From CAZTGZ01 sp044339595 (GTDB lineage: Bacteria > Bacteroidota > Bacteroidia > NS11-12g > UBA9320), in NCBI GenBank assembly GCA_044339595.1, contig JBIIVF010000020.1, positions 1 through 24,109 on the forward strand: DNA of 24,109 nt, written 5' to 3'. The position numbers were made by a program, and so were the translations under genes. Below are positions 8,300 to 14,658 of this stretch, one piece after another; position 1 is the first letter of the stretch; each line of letters begins with the position of its first letter. The notes below the pieces were generated by a model. That model made no database searches, was not told the DNA's origin, and saw nothing but the letters and a program-made list of their open reading frames with translations.

Positions 8300-9370
8300 A
8301 TGAGAAAAGAAAGTAAAAAATTCCTTGAACAATATTTGAACAACACCTCCCCAACCGGTTTTGAGAGCAGTGGTCAGCAAATTTGGCTCGAATATCTAAA
8401 ACCGTATATCGATGAGTATATTATCGACACATACGGAACGGCAGTCGGCGTGATTAACCCGGGTATGGATTACAAAGTGGTGATAGAAGCCCATGCCGAT
8501 GAAATAAGTTGGTATGTGAATTATATCAGTCCGGAAGGATATATTTATGTGATCAGAAATGGCGGATCTGATGCATTGATTGCTCCATCGATGCGGGTGA
8601 ACCTGCACACAGACAAAGGGCTTGTGAAAGGCGTTTTTGGCTGGCCTGCCATCCATGTCCGCGACACTGCGCGTGATGAAGCACCCACCATCAAGAAAAT
8701 ATTCATCGATGTAGGCGCTGCCAACAAAGATGAAGTTGAAAAACTGGGCATTCATGTGGGCACCATCGCCACTTTTGAAGACGGAATGATGGAGTTAGGC
8801 AAACATTTTATTTGCGGTCGTGCATTGGATAACCGCATGGGAGGATTCATGATTGCAGAAGTAGCCCGCATGCTTTCTGAAAACAAATCTAAATTGCCTT
8901 ACACCCTGTATATTGTCAATTCAGTGCAGGAAGAAATCGGTTTGCGTGGCGCAGAGATGATCTCACGCCGTTTAAAGCCGGATGTGGCCATCGTTACCGA
9001 TGTTACCCACGACACAACAGCACCGATGTATAACAAGCAGGAACAAGGTGAGACCAAATGCGGCGCAGGACCGGTAATTACTTATGGCCCCGCAGTTCAA
9101 AACAATTTGTTGAAATTGATTTTGAATGTAGCTGAAAAGAAAAAAATTGCATTTCAGAGAGCGGCTGTATCCAGAGCAACGGGCACAGATACGGATGCTT
9201 TTGCCTTCAGTGCCGAAGGGGTCGCGTCGGCATTAATTTCACTTCCGTTGCGTTATATGCATACCACTGTTGAAACCGTGCACAAAGACGATATCGATGC
9301 GGTGATTAAATTGATGTATGAAGTGTTGTTGAAGATCAAAGCAGGGCAAGATTTCAGGTATTTACAATAG
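8300..9370 (+). CDS. M42-family metallopeptidase (glutamyl aminopeptidase / FrvX type)
   Basis: 356 residues, normal for M42. These are cytoplasmic aminopeptidases with two metal ions that form large dodecameric shells and trim peptides. All expected metal and catalytic residues are visible: H65 and D67 in EAHADE, D177 in GRALDNRMGG, E211-E212 in QEEIGLRGA, D234 in VTDVTHDT and H321 in RYMHTTVE. The insert between about 72 and 165 is the dimerisation/PDZ-like domain. Family members have been called endoglucanase M, deblocking aminopeptidase or FrvX, so the exact substrate cannot be read from sequence. It stands alone between a terminator and the ArsC-like gene and seems to have a leaderless promoter. 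Confidence 0.93.
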   Translation: MRKESKKFLEQYLNNTSPTGFESSGQQIWLEYLKPYIDEYIIDTYGTAVGVINPGMDYKVVIEAHADEISWYVNYISPEGYIYVIRNGGSDALIAPSMRVNLHTDKGLVKGVFGWPAIHVRDTARDEAPTIKKIFIDVGAANKDEVEKLGIHVGTIATFEDGMMELGKHFICGRALDNRMGGFMIAEVARMLSENKSKLPYTLYIVNSVQEEIGLRGAEMISRRLKPDVAIVTDVTHDTTAPMYNKQEQGETKCGAGPVITYGPAVQNNLLKLILNVAEKKKIAFQRAAVSRATGTDTDAFAFSAEGVASALISLPLRYMHTTVETVHKDDIDAVIKLMYEVLLKIKAGQDFRYLQ

Positions 9371-9433
9371 TTTTAAAATCTTTCCTACTCTATTTCAATA
9401 CATTAAAAACTAATTATTTTTTTTCTGTCATAA

Positions 9434-9553
9434 TCTTATATCTTAGCTAAAATATCGGCTAAGTATAAAAGAATAACGCACTCAAACGAAATTTCTCTTT
9501 TTCACAATCCGGATTGTTCTAAGGCCAAAAAAGCAAAAGCACTTGCCGGTTCA
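9434..9553 (+). other. In-frame 5' extension of the ArsC-like gene without a standard start codon
   Basis: This stretch is open in the frame of the ArsC-like gene and contains no ATG, GTG or TTG in that frame. Its last 27 codons read as a good ArsC N-terminus, with HNPDCSK holding the family's catalytic-position Cys. An ATA codon at 9473, directly before THSNE, is where an ATG would be expected. See the matching finding. Confidence 0.6.
9442..9463. repeat. Inverted repeat upstream of the ArsC-like gene
   Basis: CTTAGC (9442-9447) and GCTAAG (9458-9463) are exact reverse complements around a 10-base A/T-rich centre. It lies just before the region where the ArsC-like reading frame should begin. 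It might be an operator or a leader hairpin; no regulator is adjacent. Confidence 0.35.
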
Positions 9554-9826
9554 ATGGCATCCTCAGTGAACTCTTACGAATTCTCCAAGATGCCTAAAAT
9601 GCAATTGCAATGGCAAGAACTTTTGGCATCATTGGGCAAAAAAGCCAAAGACATTCTGGACAAATCAAAACCTTATTATCAAGCCAATATTCGGAGGAGA
9701 GATTTTCAAGATACAGACTGGTTGAACATCGTCATCAACAATCCGGAACTCATTCGGAGTCCAATTGCCATTAAAGGTAATAAAGCCATGTTCCTCGACA
9801 ATCCTTCCGACATTCTGAAAATTTGA
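9554..9826 (+). CDS. ArsC/Spx-like (arsenate reductase family) protein; true start uncertain
   Basis: From the only ATG the product is 90 residues and carries the C-terminal two thirds of an ArsC-like thioredoxin fold: an LQWQELLASLG helix, then NPELIRSPIAIKGNKAMFLD, which matches the conserved R-x-P-I strand and following turn of ArsC/YfgD/Spx proteins. The frame stays open upstream to a TAA at 9431, and codons from about 9473 encode THSNEISLFHNPDCSKAKKA, which is the missing first beta strand and Cys loop of the family (Cys codon at 9515). Either translation begins at an unusual codon such as ATA (9473) or ATT (9491), or the start was lost by mutation. Family members reduce arsenate or act as regulators; the role here is unknown. 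Confidence 0.65.
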   Translation: MASSVNSYEFSKMPKMQLQWQELLASLGKKAKDILDKSKPYYQANIRRRDFQDTDWLNIVINNPELIRSPIAIKGNKAMFLDNPSDILKI

Positions 9827-9872
9827 ACCCTGATACAGCATTAGAAGTGATGAAACGAATAAGAAACTGTAA

Positions 9873-9895
9873 ATCAATATAATATAAATATTGAT
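9873..9895. repeat. A/T-rich inverted repeat downstream of the ArsC-like gene
   Basis: ATCAATAT (9873-9880) and ATATTGAT (9888-9895) form an exact 8-base-pair stem with a 7-base loop. There is no T run after it, so it is a poor terminator; it could be a protein-binding site or a 3' end stabiliser. Confidence 0.35.
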
Positions 9896-9959
9896 CACAT
9901 TTTCTAGCTCGGGGTTAAACTCAACTGATGGCTATATTTTTGTTCCTAAAATTCTATCG

Positions 9960-10004
9960 CGTAATTTGGGTTGAACTTTCATTTGGGTTAACGTAATTTG
10001 GGTT
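9960..10004 (+). repeat. Short direct repeats before the CsaA-like gene
   Basis: CGTAATTTGGGTT occurs exactly at 9960-9972 and 9992-10004, 32 bases apart, and a shorter ATTTGGGTT copy lies between them at 9981-9989. The second copy ends 20 bases before the ATG at 10025. Meaning unknown; a regulator site or remnants of a repeat family are both possible. Confidence 0.5.
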
Positions 10005-10024
10005 TTATTCAATTAATTCGAATC

Positions 10025-10363
10025 ATGAAAGCGCGTATAACCATTGACCAATTCAACGAAATCGACCTTCGTGTAGGCACGGTACTGCAATGTGAGCCTT
10101 TTACAAAAGCAAGGAATCCCAGTTATAAGCTTTGGATTGATTTCGGTGAATTGGGTGTTTTGAAGTCATCCGCCCAAATAACACTCCATTATTCTCCGGA
10201 AGAATTGATCCATAAACAAGTAATCGCAGTGGTGAATTTTGCGCCCAGGCAAATTGCAGATTTCATGAGTGAATGTCTGGTGTTGGGCTGTGTTGCAGGG
10301 AAAGGGGATGTCATAATACTTGTGCCTGAAAGAGCGGTGCCTAACGGGACAGAAATTGCTTAA
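10025..10363 (+). CDS. csaA: CsaA-like tRNA-binding domain protein
   Basis: 112 residues from the ATG at 10025, the size of single-domain CsaA proteins; a longer frame from TTG at 9998 runs into the direct repeats and is rejected. The chain is one OB-fold of the EMAP-II/Trbp111 type: IDLRVGTVLQCEPF near 14-27 is the first strand pair of the family, followed by NPSYKLWIDFG, the SSAQIT turn (about 49-54) and VVNFAPRQIADFMSECLVLG near 75-94. Family members bind the outer corner of tRNA as dimers; CsaA has also been described as a secretion-related chaperone. No functional link to its neighbours is visible. It converges with hpd across 171 bases. Confidence 0.88.
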   Translation: MKARITIDQFNEIDLRVGTVLQCEPFTKARNPSYKLWIDFGELGVLKSSAQITLHYSPEELIHKQVIAVVNFAPRQIADFMSECLVLGCVAGKGDVIILVPERAVPNGTEIA

Positions 10364-10400
10364 ATGAGCCGTTGTTCGTTGTTAGCCAGTTCGTCAATCC

Positions 10401-10463
10401 TCACTTAACCTTAAACTCTGCCTTAACCTCATCCAGCTTCGTCTGAACCGGGATTTTTATACG
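10401..10463 (-). pseudogene. Possible remnant of a coding 3' end
   Basis: The minus strand reads RIKIPVQTKLDEVKAEFKVK and then TGA. It looks like the C-terminal end of a real soluble protein (alternating charged and aliphatic residues) but is preceded within four codons by a stop at the upstream side and has no start. I do not recognise the parent protein. It could equally be chance. Confidence 0.2.
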
Positions 10464-10513
10464 ATTAGAAGATTACCAGGATATTTGACAACGCCAAACT
10501 CATCGACTCACTC

Positions 10514-10534
10514 TAATTTTTAATTTTTAATTTC
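10514..10534. repeat. Tandem TAATTTT heptamers at the hpd 3' end
   Basis: Three consecutive seven-base units, TAATTTT, TAATTTT and TAATTTC, abut the hpd stop codon. The sequence resembles the A/T-rich tract at 3623-3668. On the minus strand the units are A-rich, so they do not make a normal terminator for hpd. Confidence 0.55.
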
Positions 10535-11659
10535 TTAAAGGTTCCCTCTCAGCTCCTGTTCTCGTTCAATCGATTCAAACAGTGCTTTAAAATTTCCTTT
10601 ACCGAATGATTTTGCGCCTTTGCGTTGAATGATTTCGTAAAACAAGGTAGGACGATCTTCTACCGGTTTGGTAAAGAGTTGCAATAAATATCCTTCTTCA
10701 TCTCGGTCAATCAGAATATTGAGTTTTTTCAATTCCTCTAAGTCTTCATCTATTCCCCCTACCCTGTCGAGCACATCATCGTAATATGTTTCCGGAACAT
10801 ACAAAAACTCGATTCCCCTGTTTCTCAATTCCGTTACTGTTTTGATGATATCGTGGGTTGCTACAGCGATGTGCTGCACGCCGGCTCCTCGATAAAAATC
10901 GAGATATTCCTCGATTTGTGATTTCTTTTTACCATCAGCAGGTTCGTTGATTGGAAATTTCACATATCCATTCCCATTTGATACCACCTTAGACATCAAC
11001 GCCGAATATTCCGTCGAAATATCTTTATCGTCGAAGGTGAGCAACAATTGAAATCCCATCACCTTTTCATAGAATTCCACCCAGCTGTTCATGGCACCCA
11101 ATTCAACATTGCCTACACAATGATCTACGTGTAGCAGTCCGACTGAAGTAGTATTAATTTTATGCACCGGCACTTTAAACCCGGGTAGAAATGGTCCGGA
11201 ATAATTCTTTCTTTCCACAAAACGATGGATGGTTTCTCCGTAAGTATAAATACCTGACATGATCACTTCTCCGAATTCATCTTTATAAGAAGTAGGCTTC
11301 ATAAATGGCCTTGCTCCTCTTTTGGTAGTTTCGTTGAATGCAGCTGTGGCGTCATCCACCCAAAGGCTCAAGAATTTTACCCCATCGCCATGCTTAAGAA
11401 CGTGTTGAGCTATCTCATGATCCGGGTTCAGGGCTGTGGAAAGCACCAACGTAATCTTGCCTTGACGCAAAACATAGGATGACTTTTCTCTCACCCCAGT
11501 TTCAGGACCGGCATATGCAATCAATTCATAACCCCAGGCGGCTTGATAATAGTAAGCACTTTGTTTGGCGTTGCCTACATAAAATTCAATATGATCGGTA
11601 CCGTTTAAGGGTAAAAAATCAACTTCTGTGTGTGTTTGAGTGCTGGTTGTTGGCTCCAT
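10535..11659 (-). CDS. hpd: 4-Hydroxyphenylpyruvate dioxygenase
   Basis: 374 residues from the ATG at 11659. A longer frame from TTG at 11680 overlaps the -7 box and is rejected. The enzyme turns 4-hydroxyphenylpyruvate into homogentisate in tyrosine breakdown, with non-haem iron in the C-terminal domain. The expected iron ligands are visible: H180 in VDHCVGNV, H263 in GVQHIA and E342 in LFYEII. Two VOC (glyoxalase-like) domains span about 14-150 and 172-345. The C-terminal KGAKSFGKGNFKALFESIE segment is the helix that closes the active site in HPPDs. No other tyrosine-degradation gene (for example hmgA) is in the window. It appears to be a single-gene transcript. Confidence 0.96.
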   Translation of the reverse strand: MEPTTSTQTHTEVDFLPLNGTDHIEFYVGNAKQSAYYYQAAWGYELIAYAGPETGVREKSSYVLRQGKITLVLSTALNPDHEIAQHVLKHGDGVKFLSLWVDDATAAFNETTKRGARPFMKPTSYKDEFGEVIMSGIYTYGETIHRFVERKNYSGPFLPGFKVPVHKINTTSVGLLHVDHCVGNVELGAMNSWVEFYEKVMGFQLLLTFDDKDISTEYSALMSKVVSNGNGYVKFPINEPADGKKKSQIEEYLDFYRGAGVQHIAVATHDIIKTVTELRNRGIEFLYVPETYYDDVLDRVGGIDEDLEELKKLNILIDRDEEGYLLQLFTKPVEDRPTLFYEIIQRKGAKSFGKGNFKALFESIEREQELRGNL

Positions 11660-11677
11660 AGGATGAATATTAAAATG

Positions 11678-11685
11678 CAAAGATA
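11678..11685 (-). promoter_or_regulatory. -7 box of the hpd promoter
   Basis: TATCTTTG on the minus strand is an exact TAnnTTTG match, 18 bases before the hpd ATG (11659). No convincing TTTG is seen 19-21 bases upstream, where ATTTCC repeats lie. Confidence 0.5.
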
Positions 11686-11689
11686 ATGA

Positions 11690-11725
11690 ATTTGGGAATG
11701 GCTCATTTGGAAATTTGGAAATGAC
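11690..11725. repeat. ATTTGG repeats upstream of hpd
   Basis: ATTTGG recurs three times in under 30 bases, with GAAATG variants just after. The tract lies immediately upstream of the hpd -7 box. Similar ATTTGGG copies are found at 9960-10004. Confidence 0.4.
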
Positions 11726-11969
11726 AGTTTAGAAATGAAACCAGAATTGATCTTGCCACCTTGAGAAGTTTCCTTTGATGACAACGAAAATGATGTTGAA
11801 TATCTCTGGTTTCAAAAAAGTATGTTTCGGGGATGATCAAGGATTCTCCTCCGTCTATACTGTGCCCAAAGGTATGATGGCATTGGCGGATATGCCAATC
11901 GTTTTTGGGTGTGCTGCTTAATGCATTGTGTACTGTTGGTAGCTTGGAAATATTTTTCTCACCCCAATC
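11703..11969 (-). other. Open 88-codon frame without a start, between rplQ and hpd
   Basis: The stretch from hpd to the rplQ terminator (about 370 bases) holds no ordinary gene. On the minus strand one frame is open for 88 codons between a TAG (11970-11972) and a TGA (11703-11705). It contains NDWHIRQCHHTFGHSIDGGE and later RDIQHHFRCHQRKLLKV, which read more like protein than random A/T-rich sequence, though His and Cys are abundant. There is no ATG; the first alternative start is a TTG at codon 44. It may be a decayed gene, the tail of a lost gene or an unannotated conserved intergenic element. I do not recognise a family. Confidence 0.3.
11882..11899. repeat. Inverted repeat ATTGGC/GCCAAT
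   Basis: ATTGGC (11882-11887) and GCCAAT (11894-11899) are exact reverse complements with a 6-base centre. It lies within the start-less open frame upstream of hpd. Confidence 0.35.
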
Positions 11970-11984
11970 CTATATTAAAACAAC

Positions 11985-12013
11985 AAAAAAGCCCCGGAAT
12001 TCCGAGGCCTTTT
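11985..12013 (-). terminator. Rho-independent terminator of the ribosomal superoperon
   Basis: Read on the minus strand, AAAAGGCCTCGG and CCGGGGCTTTTT form a stem of about 12 pairs (two G-T pairs) around an AATT loop, ending in a run of six T. It starts 19 bases after the rplQ stop codon and closes the S10-spc-alpha transcript. Confidence 0.85.
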
Positions 12014-12032
12014 CAAGTATTATTCAATAAGC

Positions 12033-12602
12033 TTATTCGCTTTTGGTATCCGTTTCTTCGCTGTTTTCATCAGAAACATCCTCCAGCTTAGTTTCTTCAA
12101 CCTTAGCTTCAGTTGCTGCCACAGGTGCCACTTTAGGAGCTGTTGCTACCACTGTAGCATCCTCTGCCTTCTTGCTTCCTCTTCTGGTGCGCTTGGCGGC
12201 AGGTTTCGCAGATGATTTAGAAGCTTTTGCCTCCAACATCATTTCATTGAAATCTACCAATTCCATCATACACATTTCTGCATTATCGCCATAACGTTTA
12301 TGCGTTTTCAGAATACGGGTATATCCTCCCGGTCTGTCACCTACCTTTTCAGAAACCGTAGAGAATAATTCCTTTACGGCCTCTTTGCTTTGAAGATAGC
12401 TGAACACAACGCGTCTGTTGTGGGTATCATCTGTCTTGCACTTGGTAACCAAGGGCTCAACATATTTTCTTAATTCCTTCGCTTTAGCAACGGTGGTAAA
12501 AATTCTCTTGTGTAATATCAGAGAGCTTGCCATGTTCGAAAGCAGCGCTTGTCTGTGAGCCGCTTTTCTGCCGAGCGCGTTTACTTTATTTCCGTGTCTC
12601 AT
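12033..12602 (-). CDS. rplQ: 50S ribosomal protein L17
   Basis: 189 residues. Positions 1 to about 117 are the L17 fold that binds 23S rRNA near the exit of the tunnel: MRHGNKVNALGRKAAHRQAL is the family start and GGYTRILKTHKRYGDNAEM the conserved C-terminal part of the core. Residues about 125-189 are a tail that E. coli L17 (127 residues) lacks: first Lys/Ala/Ser-rich with KRTRRGSKKAED, then Ala/Val/Pro/Lys-rich, ending in an acidic EETDTKSE stretch. It is probably disordered. Last gene of the alpha operon, 13 bases after rpoA and just before the terminator. Confidence 0.97.
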   Translation of the reverse strand: MRHGNKVNALGRKAAHRQALLSNMASSLILHKRIFTTVAKAKELRKYVEPLVTKCKTDDTHNRRVVFSYLQSKEAVKELFSTVSEKVGDRPGGYTRILKTHKRYGDNAEMCMMELVDFNEMMLEAKASKSSAKPAAKRTRRGSKKAEDATVVATAPKVAPVAATEAKVEETKLEDVSDENSEETDTKSE

Positions 12603-12615
12603 TTCCTATTGTAAA

Positions 12616-13608
12616 TTATTCGTCGTCGAGGTTATATTTGGCTACATCCATTCCGAAATTCAAACCTTTTTCTCTTACAAACTCTTCAAGTTCAGTGAGA
12701 GATTTTTTTCCAAAGTTTCTGAATTTCAACAGGTCTTCAATGTTAAAGCTCACTAATTCTCCGAGAGTTCTGATTTCTGCAGCTTTCAAACAGTTGTAGG
12801 CTCTTACCGACAAATCAAGATCTGCGAGTGAAGTCTTCAACAATTTGCGCATGTGCAGGATATTCTCATCTACTTCAGCAGTTTTAGGTTTCACCTGACT
12901 GTCTAACAAGATGCTCTCATCTGAAAACAACACCAAGTGTTGTATCATGATTTTGGCTGCTTCTTTCAAAGCTTCCTCTGGATGCACAGATCCATCGGTT
13001 TCAACTTCAAAAATCAGTTTTTCGTAATCTGTTCTTTGCTCAACACGAAAATCTTCTACCTTAAATCTCACATTTTTAATAGGAGTAAAGATCGAATCGA
13101 TGGCAATTAAGCCAATCGGTGCATCGGTTGGTACATTTTCATCTGCAGGAACATATCCTCTACCCTTATCAATCGTCATTTCGATCTCAAGGTTTACAAA
13201 TGGTTCCATATTGCAAATTACGAGGTCGCTGTTCAATACTTCGAAAGCACTGGTAAAGCGACTGATATCACCTGCGGTGAATTGCTCTTTTCCTTTGATG
13301 GAGATATAAATTTTCTCTCCTTCATTTGAATCAACAAGCTTTTTGAATCTTACTTGCTTCAGGTTCAAAATAACTTCAGTAGCATCTTCGATTACTCCTT
13401 TGATGCTGCTGAATTCATGATCAACTCCCGGAATGCGGATGGTTGAAATTGCGTAACCTTCCAATGAAGAAAGCAACACCCTTCTCATGGCATTACCAAT
13501 GGTGATGCCGTAACCTTTTTCCAGCGGACTGAATTCAAAAAGACCATAGTTACTGGTCTCTTTGTGCATGATTACTTTGTCGGGCTTCTGAAAGTTCAGT
13601 ATGGCCAT
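12616..13608 (-). CDS. rpoA: DNA-directed RNA polymerase subunit alpha
   Basis: 330 residues, standard length. The N-terminal domain (1 to about 235) dimerises and carries beta and beta'; ITIGNAMRRVLLSSLEGYAI (35-54) is the conserved dimer and beta-contact helix. After a linker rich in Lys, Glu and Asp (about 236-252) comes the C-terminal domain, which touches upstream promoter DNA and activators. LSVRAYNCLKAAE matches E. coli LSVRSANCLKAEN, so R269 is the equivalent of the DNA-contacting R265. The short acidic end NLDDE is normal. It lies between rpsD (20 bases) and rplQ (13 bases), coupling polymerase supply to ribosome synthesis. Confidence 0.98.
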   Translation of the reverse strand: MAILNFQKPDKVIMHKETSNYGLFEFSPLEKGYGITIGNAMRRVLLSSLEGYAISTIRIPGVDHEFSSIKGVIEDATEVILNLKQVRFKKLVDSNEGEKIYISIKGKEQFTAGDISRFTSAFEVLNSDLVICNMEPFVNLEIEMTIDKGRGYVPADENVPTDAPIGLIAIDSIFTPIKNVRFKVEDFRVEQRTDYEKLIFEVETDGSVHPEEALKEAAKIMIQHLVLFSDESILLDSQVKPKTAEVDENILHMRKLLKTSLADLDLSVRAYNCLKAAEIRTLGELVSFNIEDLLKFRNFGKKSLTELEEFVREKGLNFGMDVAKYNLDDE

Positions 13609-13628
13609 AGATTGAATTTTATTATTAA

Positions 13629-14231
13629 TTATTTTGAATACAATTCGACGATCAGTTGTTCCTTGATGTTTTCAGGGATCTCGTCGCGAACAGGATAATT
13701 AAGGAAAGTACCTTTATACTCAGAAGCATTCCAGTCTAACCATCCGAAATTCTTTCTTAAGGTTAATGATGAAGTGATGGCTTCAAGCGATTTGCTCTTT
13801 TCCCTAACTTCAATCACATCACCCGGACGTAACTGATAAGAGGCAATATTTACCACTTCTCCGTTCACTTTAATGTGTTTGTGACCTACCAACTGACGGG
13901 CTGCGCTTCTTGTTTTGCCGATACCCAAACGGTAAACGGTATTATCTAAACGAGCTTCGAGGAATTTCAGTAAGTTTTCACCGGTAATACCGTGTTTACG
14001 AGCAGCTTTTTCAAAAAGGTTGGCGAATTGCTTCTCCAATACACCATAGGTATATTTTGCCTTTTGCTTTTCCATCAACTGGATAGCGTATTCACTCTTC
14101 TTACCTCTTCTTCTAGAATTGCCATGCATCCCCGGTGGGTAGTTCTTTTTGTCAAGAACTTTATCGGGGCCGAAAATAGGCTCCTTAAATTTACGGGCGA
14201 TTTTGGATTTTGGACCTCTGTAACGTGCCAT
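13629..14231 (-). CDS. rpsD: 30S ribosomal protein S4
   Basis: 200 residues. MARYRGPKSKIARKF opens the N-terminal domain; the usual Cys cluster of zinc-binding S4 variants is absent. The S4 RNA-binding domain lies at about 90-155 with FLEARLDNTVYRLGIGKTRS and ARQLVGHKHIKVNGEVV. S4 nucleates assembly of the small subunit on 16S rRNA and guards the mRNA entry channel. In E. coli it also represses its own operon by binding the rpsM leader; no such leader structure is evident here. Spacing: 23 bases after rpsK, 20 before rpoA. Confidence 0.98.
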   Translation of the reverse strand: MARYRGPKSKIARKFKEPIFGPDKVLDKKNYPPGMHGNSRRRGKKSEYAIQLMEKQKAKYTYGVLEKQFANLFEKAARKHGITGENLLKFLEARLDNTVYRLGIGKTRSAARQLVGHKHIKVNGEVVNIASYQLRPGDVIEVREKSKSLEAITSSLTLRKNFGWLDWNASEYKGTFLNYPVRDEIPENIKEQLIVELYSK

Positions 14232-14254
14232 TTATCTGATATCTATACTTAAAA

Positions 14255-14644
14255 TTAAACTCTTCTTTTCTTAGGAGGGCGACAACCATTGTGTGGCAAT
14301 GGAGTAACGTCTTTTATAGACAATACTTCAAGACCGGCTGATTGCAAGGTACGGATGGCAGACTCACGTCCGGAACCCGGTCCTTTTACATACACATCCA
14401 CTTTTTTCAAACCGAGATCAGCGGCAATTTTCGCACACTCAAAGCTGGCAGTTTGCGCAGCATAAGGAGTGTTCTTTTTTGAACCTCTGAAGCCCATTTT
14501 ACCTGCACTAGACCAGGAAATAACCTGACCTGTAGAATTACAGATAGAAATAATGACGTTATTAAAAGAAGCTTTGATGTGAACCTCACCCATTGCTTCG
14601 ATGATAACTTTTCTCTTTTTGGTAACTTTTTTATTGGTAGCCAT
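14255..14644 (-). CDS. rpsK: 30S ribosomal protein S11
   Basis: 129 residues. The conserved core includes GEVHIKASFNNVIISICNST, SSAGKMGFRGSKKNTPYAAQ and VDVYVKGPGSGRESAIRTL; the C-terminus LPHNGCRPPKKRRV is the family hallmark. S11 sits on the platform of the 30S subunit next to the mRNA exit and helps shape the E site. It lies 14 bases after rpsM and 23 before rpsD, in the standard alpha-operon order. Confidence 0.98.
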   Translation of the reverse strand: MATNKKVTKKRKVIIEAMGEVHIKASFNNVIISICNSTGQVISWSSAGKMGFRGSKKNTPYAAQTASFECAKIAADLGLKKVDVYVKGPGSGRESAIRTLQSAGLEVLSIKDVTPLPHNGCRPPKKRRV

Positions 14645-14658
14645 GTTGTGCTTATCGA

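Noticed and set aside
9665..9898. 77-codon minus-strand ORF antisense to the ArsC-like gene
   Set aside because: Most of it is the reverse of a better supported coding frame, and its product is an unremarkable hydrophobic chain.
9998..10024. TTG-initiated extension of the CsaA-like protein
   Set aside because: It lies partly in the direct repeats and adds residues absent from CsaA proteins.
11660..11680. TTG-initiated extension of hpd
   Set aside because: The first codons coincide with the -7 box; ATG 11659 leaves a normal short leader.
11778..11921. 47-codon plus-strand ORF (MTTKMMLNISGF...)
   Set aside because: Short, no promoter or family resemblance, and antisense to the longer start-less frame; most likely chance.
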